Shown here in pieces: positions 35,707-46,560 of a stretch of DNA of 64,000 nt. The notes beneath the pieces are model-generated. The model was not told where the DNA came from. It did no database searches and was given only the letters and a program-made list of their open reading frames with translations. Made by a program: the position numbers and the translations under genes. Positions within the stretch are counted from its first letter, which is position 1, and each line of letters starts with the position of its first letter. Origin of the DNA: Geosiphon pyriformis (taxonomy: Eukaryota > Glomeromycota > Glomeromycetes > Archaeosporales > Geosiphonaceae); contig JAAOMT010000046.1 of assembly GCA_016748015.1 (NCBI GenBank), forward strand, positions 429,687-493,686, given 5' to 3'.

Positions 35707-37566
35707 TATGATAAATCAAAACCATTCTTCAATTATGAGGCCACTGTTGGCTCTGTTATTGCTGTTATAAAAAAGACCATTAAAGCTTCTGGTTCTGAAA
35801 ATGGTTTCAAGACTGTTGCATTAAGAAAAAAGAGGAAGGGAGGTGTGTTGGAAAAGAGCATTGATAATAAAGGGGTTGCTGTCAAAGCTCTTGGTGCTCA
35901 TTTATGGAGTTCTGAGACTGGTGACACTATGGAATCTGAGAGTATTGACATGGAAGAAAAATGCTTGGTTGAAGAAATTAGTGTAGACTATGATAATAAT
36001 GGTACTTTTACGAAAGGAGATCCTGATCAGACACCAAAGAGTTTGCATATGAAGACCAAAAAAGTGTTAGAGAAGCCACTAGGTGTGATTGATTATGATA
36101 CTGTTGATGCAGAAGGTGATGTGTTGGATGATTCTCTTCTTTTTCCACCTCCTCTTCCAGTCAAGCCGTCCATTCAAGTACCTGTTTGCAAATCCTTCAC
36201 TTTAGATATTGATCTTATAGTGGTGGCTGGAAAATCATCTCAGAAAAAAGTCAATTTTGTCAGAAAAATTTTTTTAGGTGTAAATGGTTTTGGGGGGGCC
36301 TCTACCCTCTCAAAATTTGGTGGAATCATCCAGGTGTCTTTCACTTCTGAAAAGGCAATGATGGCTGCTGCACAGTTGGCTAATGATTGTGGTGTTGTGG
36401 TAAACACCAATTTTAAGCACCCCATTAACAATTGTATGAATTGGGCAGTTGTGTTAAAAGAAATTCCTGTGGAAACTTCCATTGAAGCAGTACGCACAGC
36501 CATTTCTGATTTTGAGTTCATTAAGTTGATCAAGATGCAGTTGGTGGGTTTATGACAAAAGGCAATCATTGAATTGGAGAATCAAAATCAGGCTGATCTC
36601 TTGGTGGCTGAGTGGTCTATCCTTATTGGGAAAGATACGGTGCATGTAGCCTGGGCCAATATTGACAAACAAACATGGGATGCCAGAGATGAGTTTAGGG
36701 CTTTGCTTTATACTCTCCCTATGGGCACCAATGCTCATGATCTTTGGGACTTCATTGGTTCAGTTAGTGGGAAAACATGTGTTATTGAATGCAATTCTGT
36801 CAGTTATGTCCGGGCATGCTGTACCACTGTGTGCTTCAATTCTGAGGGTAGTTTTATTCAGACAATGGTGATCACTCTTGTTATAAAAGGTGTTGGTTTC
36901 TGATGGTCTCGTTTAACTGCTGCACTGTGCTCAAATTGCAAAAATTCTGGTCATACTTCTCTCGCTTGTCATACTGCTGGTGTGTCCTCAAGTCCTAGGA
37001 GCAAAAGAGCTCCTCTTTCAACTCAGGATCAGTTCCGTCTGGCAAAGATATATGAAAAAAAGTCTGCCTCTGTTTCTTGTTCTTTGGCTTTCAGTGGAAA
37101 AACTTGGGCCTCCGTGGTTGGTAAACCACTCCCGATAGTGTCTTTTGGTAGTTCAGCTCAATCTGGTTCCATATTTTATGGTAAACTTCTCCCAAATATT
37201 AATGGTGAATTGGAAGACTGTTTGAAGAATATTGAAAGCAGTCTCACTAGTCTCATGGAACAAATTGGTAAGTTGGCTCAGAGGTTGGATTCACTTGGGC
37301 TAGTGGTTTTCTAGCCTAGCCCTGAATGTCAGCCACTGGTGACCTCTCCATCACAGAATCAAGTGGGTAATGTAGTGATGGGAGAGGGTTCGAGTGGGAC
37401 CACTAGTGGTGAGGCTGCTCTGAAGCCTGATTTGTCTGCCTCTCTTGGAGTGAAGAAATTGGAATTCATTCTTGCAGGACTTTCTGCTTCAGTGATGAGC
37501 CTCACAGCTTATTTAGATGGTTTGAGTTTGACTGGTGTTGTGCCTCCTTTATTCTCTTTTCAATGA
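35707..37566 (+). pseudogene. LINE-4 ORF1 (nucleic-acid-binding protein), three stops
   Basis: 620 codons in one frame from 35707 to TGA 37564-37566. LINE-2 ORF1 ends the same way (Gln then TGA), so this is the natural stop. No ATG is in frame at the start; an ATG at 35708 is out of frame, so the start codon is lost or shifted. The region has an acidic N-terminus, the conserved IFLGVNGFGGASTLSKFGG block (near 36270), an RNA-binding-like region (WAVVLKEIPVETSIEAV, near 36440) and the knuckle CSNCKNSGHTSLAC (near 36930). A Ser-rich tail follows. Stops: TGA 36553 (Trp in LINE-2), TGA 36901 and TAG 37312. It would bind element RNA. Confidence 0.88.
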
Positions 37567-37580
37567 GCAGTTTTGTGTGA

Positions 37581-40500
37581 AAAATAGCTACATGCAATGT
37601 TAGAAGGATAAATAATCCTTTTAAGCAAGCTGACATTATTTGTTGGTACATAAGCATGAACAATATGGTTTTAATAGTTACAGAAACAAAGTTAAAGGGT
37701 AGAGTTTGTCCGTAAATTGCTGATAAGTTTACTGGTATTAGGGTTTTTATTTCTGGTTCAGATTCAGGTTATTTTGGTTCAGATGTGGCTATCATTATGG
37801 ATATTGCTCTGGCCAGACATGTGTGTAGAGTCTCTGAAGTCCCTGGTCATCTCATTTCCGTCAGGTTACTTTTTAAGAATAAGCTCTCAGTTTCTATCTT
37901 GGGTCTGTATGCTGGTGCGTCAGCTTCAGTATGCTTCTCTTAGGCTGATGATGTGAATGCATTGATTGTTAAAGCTGTAAATGAATCCTCTTTCTTAATC
38001 TTGGGAGGTGACTTCAATGAAGATAGTATGCATAGAAGTACCAGTTTCAAAAAGTGTAGTAGCTTGGGTCTGGTTACCTCTCTTGTTGGCAGTCCACTTT
38101 TGAAAATTCTAACATAGAGTAATTCCTGGAATGTGACGAAAACTATTTATTTTTTTTTTGTGTCCCTTAATTTGGTCAATGCTATTTGAATTGCAATGTT
38201 CTGAATGTGGTCGAGTTCTTTGATACTGACCATCAAGCCGTTTCTGTGTTAGTTGGTTTGAGTGGTCTCTTGAACACTCATTTGTGCTCTATTTGCAAAC
38301 AGGCCAATAAGGATTGTTGAAAATACAATTATAAGAATGCTGAAGGTGCTTTGTGGTCGAAGTTTAAAAAAGAGATGGCGGCTAATGCTGCCATGTTCAC
38401 TGATGAGTTCTTAGATGCCAGAAGACATTCTGATCTGGATGTTATGTGGGATGTTATTCGCAAAACCTTGTGTTTTTTGGCAGATGTGGTTTTCAAAAAA
38501 AAAGGTTTAAGAAATATGATGGTGTCTTTACCAAAACTTTGTCCAGGTTTCATAAATTGGAGCTCCTGGTGTCTAAATTGGTTAAAGCTTCCCAGTTGGT
38601 CAATCATGATGAGTTTACTTCACTGTTAGATACTTGGATTTGGCTTGACTTAGTTAATGCTTCATTGGTAAGATCTTTGTTTCTCTCTGGCTTCCCATTG
38701 AATAATATATGGTCCGTTCTTTCGAAGATCAGGAAATCTTATCATGCTGCTAAGTTGTTAGATTCAAAACATGCTGAGGAATCTTGTATCAAGTTTGCAA
38801 TCAATAGGAGGATGGAGAACTTCGAGTTTGACAAAGGTCACACTATTAGGAGTGTCTTGAAATGTCTCTTTCGCAAAGTCATTTTAGATTATTTGATGGT
38901 GGACAAGAAGTTGTTCTTGGAGCCTGATCCTGTTAAGATTAAAGTGGATGAGATAATGAAGAGTTGAACACAGAAGTGAGGTGTGATTCTTGATGTGCCT
39001 GAGGATTGGTCCCATTAGTATTAGCCTCTGGAACATGTGTTTGATGATGCCTTTGCTAATATTATGGACTGTGTTAATTTTGTTGAATTATTTGGTGTGG
39101 TCTCAAATCTGCCTGATGGGAAGGCTGCTGGCTTTTTGGATATCTCCAATAAACTCTGAAAGCATTGTAGCAGCTCGACTCTTGATATGCTCTTGGTGCT
39201 CATCAACTCTTGTCTTTCTGGTGAATTTGTTTCCAGTGCTTGGAAAGAGGCTTGGGTGTCAATGATTCCAAAGCCTTATGAATGAGAAGGCGTGCTTACT
39301 AATACTCGTTCTATTGCTCTAATTGAGACAGTTCACAAAATTCTATCCAAAATTCTTTCTGACAGGATTTCATTTGCATGCAACAAGTATGACATCCTTT
39401 ATGGTAACAATTTTTCAGTTTTAAAGGGCACTACAACTCAGTCCCTCATTTTTGCAGTTGGTTTGGTAATTGAGAATGCTATAGAGAAGAACTGTGAGCT
39501 CTGGCTGGTTTACAGGACATGCAAAAGGCTTACAATTTTGTTGGTTGAGACCATCTTAGGAATAGTCTGGTTAAAATCAAAATGTGTAGCAAGTTTATTC
39601 AGTTTTTTGGAAGTATTCATGGTGGTCAGACCAACCAGGTTATGACTGATTTTGGGTTGACAAGTGGTTATCATGTACATGATGGTTTGGACCAAGGGGA
39701 GGTTTTCTCACCTCTCCTTTGGCAAATATTTTATGATCCCCTCTTGTGTAAAGTCAAAAGACAGGAGAGTGTGTGTGGATACCGGTTAAATTCTCATTTC
39801 GTTTCTAAGAATGGTTATGTGGAATCTCAAGCTGGGTTGATTTCTTTTCTTGCTGCTGAGACTTTTGTGGATGATATGATTTGGATTGGAAGTAGTTAGG
39901 CAATGACACAACACATTCTAAATGTTGCTAGTAAATTTTTCAGGATTAATGACATTTTGATTAACAATGATAAGACTGTGGCCATTCCTATTAACAGCCG
40001 GATTGCAAATTCCTCTCTTTTGATAAGTGGGTCACCTATCTCTATAGCCAATAGGAAAGAATCTCATCAGTATTTGGGTATCTTTTTATCCACTGAGGGC
40101 CTTTTTAAACCTAGTCTGGCCAAAGCTCACTTAGATGTCAAGTTTTTTGCTAATCTTGTGTTAAAAAAGGCCATCTCTGATAAACAATTTTCTTATTTAG
40201 TGTCTTCGGTTTTGCACCCTATTGTAAGTTATAGAACTTAGTTCAGCTTTATTTCTTCTAGTATGTGCAACAAATGAGATACTATGATTCGCAGGGGTTT
40301 GAAATCAAAATCTGGTCTGCCTTTAGATTTTCCCAATAATGCACTGCATTACTCCTCATTTTATGACTTGAAACCTTTTAAGCAAGTCCAGACTGAGCAC
40401 AAAGTAGCATCTGTTATTTGTTTTGCAAATTCGGTTGGTGTTTTGGGTCATTTGTTTGCTCATAGATCTCATGACTTGCAAGTTTTGTGTTGGCATCCAA

Positions 40501-42248
40501 ATCATCCCTTGAGTTTTCCTACTCATATTGGTGTTGGTGTTTCTGATAATTATTTGGTGGGCTTGGTTCATATTTTTCATGGTTATAATCTTTCTCTAGG
40601 TGACGTCAGAGCCAATGCTTTTTGTCTTTAGAATAGAACTCTTATGGTATCTGTTCTTGGTGAATTTAAGTTTGTCAGGTGTCTTCCATCTCTTCAGCGT
40701 TATGGTATTGCTTTTGTGAATCAGCTTCAGGACTTCAGAGATGCTAATTTTACTTGGACAACTTTTAAATGTTGGAAAAAGTTGGACTCACATGGGCCTG
40801 TTCCTGCCTGGTTTGATCTTTCAGTTGCTTTTCTTAATATGATAGCTCTCACCTCTGTTCTATCTTCTTCTGTTGGTGAGATTGCCCCTTGAAATGTCCT
40901 GGATTTGATTGAATTTGATATAATTCATGGTCGTCTGTTTGGTGTTTGTTCCAATAGTATTTTGGTATTTACTGATAGTTCTTTGGCCAGTTTGGGTATG
41001 GTTGGCATGCAGACTGATGCAGCCATTTTTTTTGATGGTGTCGATTTGGGTTTAGGTGTTGTAGTTTCTGGTTTGGTATCTTTTACTATGGTGAAATTGC
41101 AGGCTATTGCTTTGGCTTTTGAGTGTGTTTTTCCCTCTAGTTCTGTTTATTTGTTCTCTGACAGTCAGGCAGCTTTGGATACATGCAAATCTGAGCTAAG
41201 TCTGATCATTCCAGACTTTCAAAATTGATGCTGGTTAGAACACCATCACATTTCTAACTTGATTCATAATAGGAATTTGAATGCCTGTTGGTTTAAAGTC
41301 AAAGAACATTCTGGTGTTGTGGTTAATGAGTGTGCAGATGCTCTTGCTGTGGCTGCTTCTACATCTGACCTTTTTCTGTCTTCATGTTTGAATGAGTACT
41401 ATATTTTGGCAGGTGGTGTGGCTGTTTCTGGGAATTTTAGACATTTTGTTCGTGATATTTTCCATTGTGTACATCCTGCTAAATAGAAGGTTGGCTCTGA
41501 TTCTAAAGTCTTAGTTACCAGTTTGCATAGTGACATAGACTGGCGTAGATTTTCACTTGTGTGGCATCCTGATATGCACATGGCTGCTGGTTTCACTGGT
41601 AAACGTTCTGCTAGTGCTTGTACTTATTTTATAAAAGCTTTATATCATTGGCTGTCTATGGCTGTTCGTAAACGCCTTTATAGCAGGTCTTATCCCAGCA
41701 TTTTGTGCTTGTTTTGTGGTGAAGTCGAATTTTCCGATCACGTTTTTTCATGTGGCTTTGATGCTACTATCTGCACCCAGCTGTTGGACATGCATGCAGC
41801 TATCTGAAAAGCCCTTTCTGGTTTGTCTCAATTGTTGTCACGTCTTATGTAGCTTTTGCTGTCTTGTGCCTCTGATGCCTTGGTGTGTTCGGCATTTTGT
41901 AAGAGTTTTATGTTCAAACTTTGTTTTCAGGAAGCAGTCTCAGTTTTCAGTGACTCCAAAATTACTTGTTATAAGATGGTGGATTTTGTGCGAAATTTTT
42001 GTCTTGCTTTTAGAGATGAGATTTGGTTGGTTCGTGTAAATTACCATGCTTTAATGGAGAAGTGTGGCCTAATTCCTAGTAATGATTCGGCTCCTGATTT
42101 GGTGCGTGGCCTTTCTTCAATTTTCTCTGCTGGGGTGATAAAACTGTTGGGTATTGTGAAGGCTTTTGGCATTTGCTTTGGCTTTCGTACACCTTGTTTA
42201 TTTTTTTTAGGCATTGAGAATTCTGTGTCAGTTATTATAGATGCTTAG
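37581..42248 (+). pseudogene. LINE-4 ORF2: endonuclease, reverse transcriptase, RNase H, Zn finger (broken)
   Basis: Endonuclease, 37581-38190: KIATCNVRR, VTETKL, LGGDFNED, and DTDHQAV after a 1-nt shift near 38190. Linker to 38967, with a second shift in an A-run near 38500. RT, about 39000-40240: GVLTNTRSIALIE, SVLKGTTTQS, motif A as QDMQKAYN (after a shift near 39510), DGLDQGEVFSPLLW, and the catalytic pair intact as TFVDDMIW (near 39870). RNase H, 40905-41400: VFTDSS, KLQAIALAFE, FSDSQAAL and ECADALAVA keep the acidic residues. The C-terminal finger CLFCGEVEFSDHVFSC is near 41707-41755, and the natural stop is TAG 42246. From 39513 to the end a single frame holds about nine stops, each at a Trp or Gln (one at Lys/Arg) where relatives can be aligned. 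Confidence 0.92.
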
Positions 42249-42372
42249 TGTTGTCCTAATCAGCCTGAATGGCTGGTTATGTGTAGAAAATGCATGATTC
42301 ATGCCTAGTTTAGATTTTTTATGATGTATTGTTCTAGGTAGTGTTTAGATCTCACTCATTAAAAAAAAAAAA
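42249..42372 (+). other. LINE-4 3' tail and poly(A)
   Basis: About 110 bp shared, well beyond chance, with the tails of LINE-2 (5119-5240), LINE-3 (12640-12760) and LINE-7 (59636-59753): GGTTATGTGTAGAAAATGCA, then TGTATTGTTCTAGGTAGTGT and ACTCATTAAAA. In LINEs the 3' end is the part the reverse transcriptase recognises, so this is probably the priming signal. Confidence 0.75.
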
Positions 42373-42735
42373 AATATTTCTATTTTTGATTAAAAGAGCT
42401 TAATTAATATTAGTAAGAACAAAAAAAAATTAAAAATAACAACAAAAAAAATTAATAAATTCAAATTAACTAAAAAAAATAACATATTAGTAAATATAAT
42501 AGAAAAAAAATAATTAATCAAAAAAAAATTATTTCTATTAGTTAATTAATTTTTATTTTATTATATAATTAGTATATAATAAAAATGCCAAAAAAATTAA
42601 AAATTAACTTCAAATTTTTGAAGTAAAATTAACATTTACAAATCTGAAAAAATTGACATTACCAATTTGTATTTATCAGCCAAAAACCACAAACATATTA
42701 GAATTTTAATTCACAACATAATAAAAGATTCAATA

Positions 42736-42844
42736 TAACTGGTCACATATAGTAAGTACATAAATTGCACTTAGCTGGAGTCCTTTGTTTTGACTCTGTA
42801 TACTAGGTAGGGATTGGACTGCACTTGTTAAATATTAATAAAAA
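42736..42844 (+). mobile_element. LINE-5: tail-only LINE insertion (109 bp)
   Basis: Contains a diverged version of the family 3' tail (TGGTCACATATAGTAAGTAC, then ACTAGGTAGGGATTGGACTG) and an A-run. It is flanked by a 13-bp duplication with one C/T difference: AAAAGATTCAATA at 42723-42735 and AAAAGATTTAATA at 42845-42857. It stands out from the AT-rich flanks by its composition. Confidence 0.78.
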
Positions 42845-42857
42845 AAAAGATTTAATA

Positions 42858-43554
42858 GAATTACCAATTAAAACAATTATTAAATACTTAAAAACTGAAA
42901 TAAAAGATCAATTACCAACTACTGTTTTATACTTTTTACAACTTTGTAAATATGTAAATATTATATCACAAATTATTTACAGGAAATAAAAATATTATTT
43001 GTTATAACCAAAACAATTAAAGCAAATAAACTTAAAGAATCTAAACTTACTTTAATGTATACAAATTAAACTGTTGTTTAATAAATATATGTATATTTTT
43101 GCAAACAAAAATAAATTTAGAAGAACAAATATATTTAATATTAAATAAAAACAAGAGATACAATATTAATTAAACAGAAAACATATTAAATACTATTCAC
43201 CAATTATAAAATTATTTGCTAAAAAATTGACTAAATTTTGAACAATAATTTAATCCAATTATTTATAAGTTCATAGTTATTATTAATAATACTTTTTAGA
43301 AAAAAATGAAAAAATCTATCTTTGTGTAAATTACAAAAAACTTATTAATATTATTTAAGATAACAATTATTTAACTCTATGCATTTAAAAATTGTTTAAT
43401 GTATTTAACAAAAAAAAATAATTCTTAATATTGAACTTAAATAGTAATTATTTGTTAATAATTATGAATTCAGTTAACAAAAAAAAGACAACATTTATCA
43501 CAAGAAAAAAAAACTTCAAATTTAATATTGTTACAGATAATTATTTGGAGTGTT
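42858..43554. other. AT-rich stretch, nothing recognised
   Basis: No domain, tail or LTR motif could be matched. The 340 bp before LINE-5 (42383-42722) are similar in character. Confidence 0.5.
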
Positions 43555-44600
43555 GGAACAAATAACAAACTTGTAATTTGGTGTTTAATAGTTGATGATG
43601 TTGGTAATTTCTAAAAATTTTGAAGTCTGAAAGTTTTGGTTAAGTTTTTTATATAATAAACAAAAATTCAATTGATGGTTTTTTTTGTGAATTTTTTTCT
43701 TCAATGTGATGACTAGTTTAATCTAACAGTCATGTTCTTTTGGTAAGCTATTTTTAAATTTCTACTTTTATTTCTGGATTTTTTACCAGGCTATTCTTAA
43801 TATTAAATATTCAGTACTTAATTCCTTTAATTAATTAGCAAACAACAAAAAAATAAAACCAAAAAAAATAAAAGAAAATAAAAGAAATAAAAGAAAATAA
43901 GAAATTAGTATTCTATTAATAACTATGATCAAAAGCTATTAATCTAGTGTAGTTAAGTGTTAGATTCTATTAAAATAGAGTATTAATAGAGTAAAAATAA
44001 TTAATACTTCTTAATCAAGTGATAATAACATAAATTTAAGTAATAATTAATATTTTATTAATATGTGATTTGATTTTACTTCAAATTATAAAAAACTATC
44101 TTTTGAAGAAAAGAGTTTTGAGTAATTAATGAGTTTCAACTAATTGTTAGTATTGATTTTGTTTTTTCTGTTTTTAATACTCTCACTATATATACATATT
44201 TTTTGTTATATAATATCTCATAGTTTTTTAAGCAATATGCTCTATTTTCTCTAATAATATGCTTATTGTTAAGCAATATGCTATAATTTTCTGACAATGT
44301 GCTTATTGCTAAACAGTATACCATAATTTACTAATAATATGTCATAATTTTCTGATATTATGCTTATTTACTAAGTATTATTCTTTTATTGATTTATTTT
44401 TCTATCTGTTTTTCTATTTTTCTTTCTTGTATTTTTTCTATGAATAATAATATATGTTTTTTGGCTTAACCAATACACCAACCACTTTCTAATAACTAAT
44501 AAAAATTGTTTATATAAAAATACTATAAAAATTAATAGTTATATACTTAGATAACACAAATATATTTTCTAAAACATTTGATAATTATCTTTATTATTTT
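43555..44600. repeat. Old LTR-like repeat (family B), least-decayed copy
   Basis: From 43575 (TTGTAATTTGGTGTTTAATAG) to about 44010 it aligns with 12495-12612 plus 13233-13430 and with 59030-59400, including the A-rich run (43850-43900) and the motif GAAATTAGTATTCTATTAAT. Beyond it, 44221-44372 holds about three imperfect ~45-bp tandem units built on AAGCAATATGCT and ATAATATGCTTATTGTTAAG. It lies directly before the plus-strand gypsy relic at 44.6 kb. Confidence 0.6.
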
Positions 44601-46560
44601 TAATAAATATTCATAAGATTAAAAAAAGTTGGATTAAAGTTAAATACTACTAAATACTTTTTTAAAAAGACAAAGCTCAAGTTTTTAAAACATATTATTA
44701 ATAAAAACAGTATTAAAACAGATTCAGACAAAATTAAAAAAGTTAAAAACTTTTTAATATCAACAAATTTTATAAAACTAAGAATATTTCTGAAATTTGC
44801 TAAATATTATTATTGCTTTATCCACAATTTTTTTAAATTGGCTCAACTATTTTATTAGCTCTAAACAAAAAACACAAAATATAAATAGACTGAACAATAA
44901 TAAAAAACTTTTAATATACTAAGAAAAAAGTCTGTTTAAGTTTTAGTATTAATTTATTCAGATTATAATAAATACATTAGGCCAAGCATTAAAAGCAGTT
45001 CTATTACAATAAAAATCTAATAAATAAAAATATTTAATAGTATATATTAACTGAAATTTAAGTCTAGCCAAAAAAAATTATAACACTTTAGCAGTAAAAT
45101 ATTTAATTATCTACTAAACTGTAATAAAATAAAAAAAGTATTTAAGTCAAAAATTTGATATCTATACAAACCACAAAAAATTAACATTAATTTAAAAACA
45201 AAAATTTGGAAATAATTATCATATAAAATAGAAGATAAAATTGTTATTATTTAAATATATAATACATTATAAAAAAAAAAAAAAAATGTTGATAAATTGT
45301 TTAGAATAAGAATATCATAAACCAAAAATAAGTTAAAAAATAAATATACAAAAATACTAACAATTATAATATTATATTATTAATTAAAAATTCAAGAAGA
45401 AATTATTTCAGAATAAATAAAATTATCTAAAACAACAAATAAAATATTTTATTACTTACTAAAATATATTATATTAGAAAAACAAAAAAAAGCCAAACCA
45501 ATTATTTAGAATAATTACATAACCAAAAAAAGAGATAATACTATTTAATATGTACTTAAAACCAATAACAAGATATTTCTATAAAAAAACTATAATTAAA
45601 AAAACCAAAAACCAATACTACTAGTTATTAATATATTCAAATATTATTTAATATGTTTAAAATTATAATGTTTGTCAAAAAAAAAGAATAAAATTCAGTA
45701 AATTATTAAAACTAATTAAAATAAGACAGTTATTTAAGTAGATTAAATTTATCTTAATAAGATTACTAATAATTATTAGCAAAGGTAACAGATATATAGC
45801 AATAACAATAAATTATTTTACTAAATAGCCAAAAGTTAAAATCATTCAACGAATTAATACAGAAACTATAACAGAATTTATGCACCAAAAACTGTTTTAT
45901 TATTATGAATATTCAAAAAAATTATTATTAAATTAAAAACTCATTTTATAAACAAAATCTTAATAAAATTAAATTAAAGATTTAAAATAAAAAAATTATT
46001 ATTATTATTATTATTATATTATTTACAACAAATAACTTAGTTAAAAAGTTTAACAGAATATTAAGTAAAACAATAGCCAAAATTAATTAAGAAAATTAAA
46101 ATAAATATAACTTATTTATATTATCTATATTATTTGCTTATTAAATAAAGCAAGATACTATTTAGACAATATTATTTAAATTAATCTATAGTAGAACAAC
46201 AATACTATTAATTGAGATAAATATTCAAACAAATTTAGCTAAACCAATAACAAAAGCTAATTTTTAAGCAATATTGTTACAAAAAATATATGATTTAATA
46301 AAAACACTAAAAAATAAATAAAAAAAAGCAGTTAATAATATTTAAAAATTACAATTAGATAAACCAGTTGAATTTAAAATTAAAAACAAATATTTTTATA
46401 TTGTACTAAGGCAAAAAAACAATAAAGTAGAAAGTTTAATCTCAAATAAGATGAATTATTTTATATTAAAAAAATTTTGGAAAATAAAACATACAAATTA
46501 AGATAAAACAATAATATTTTAATTAAAAAAGCACATAGTAATTAATTTACACTATATTAT
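44600..46560 (+). pseudogene. Heavily eroded Ty3/gypsy pol: end of RT, RNase H, integrase
   Basis: Protein-level traces of gypsy pol in AT-saturated DNA. From 44646 an open stretch of ~75 codons reads KYFFKKTKLKFLKHII, then VKNFLISTNFIKLRIFLKFA and KYYYCFIHNFFKLAQL. This matches the RT thumb, with conserved Gly replaced by Lys and similar changes. RNase H traces follow to about 45240. The integrase core is readable near 45770-45900 (SKGNRYIAITINYFTK*PKV, where TAG replaces the family Trp). Many stops and no usable frame. The element family differs from gypsy-A. The old repeat at 43.6-44.5 kb may be its LTR. Confidence 0.75.

Larger units (their letters stand above)
35624..42372 (+). mobile_element. 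LINE-4: full-length LINE retrotransposon
   Basis: A 6749-bp non-LTR element flanked by a 10-bp target duplication, AATATTTCTA, at 35614-35623 and 42373-42382. Layout: 5' UTR with an inverted repeat, ORF1 (35707-37566), ORF2 (about 37581-42248), 3' tail and poly(A). ORF2 combines an AP-like endonuclease at its start, RT, RNase H and a CCHC finger, the order of the Tad/I-type LINE superfamilies; the clade is not decided. It is the best-preserved copy, but has three stops in ORF1, many in ORF2 and three small frameshifts. Confidence 0.95.

Noticed and set aside
37388-37410. GGTTCGAGT, resembling a tRNA T-loop or B box
   Set aside because: Lies in the coding part of LINE-4 ORF1, with no acceptor stem or anticodon arm around it.
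28560-39285. UGA read as Trp and UAA/UAG as Gln in the mobile elements (an altered nuclear code)
   Set aside because: The pattern is striking, but eIF4E uses standard codons, one ancestral Trp site is TAG in one copy and TGA in another, some TGA codons face Lys/Arg, and catalytic Asp-to-Asn changes show the same G-to-A process. Mutation explains all of it.
44136-44324. 62-codon ORF in the tandem units
   Set aside because: It is the antisense reading of the tandem repeat; the repeated units produce the open frame.
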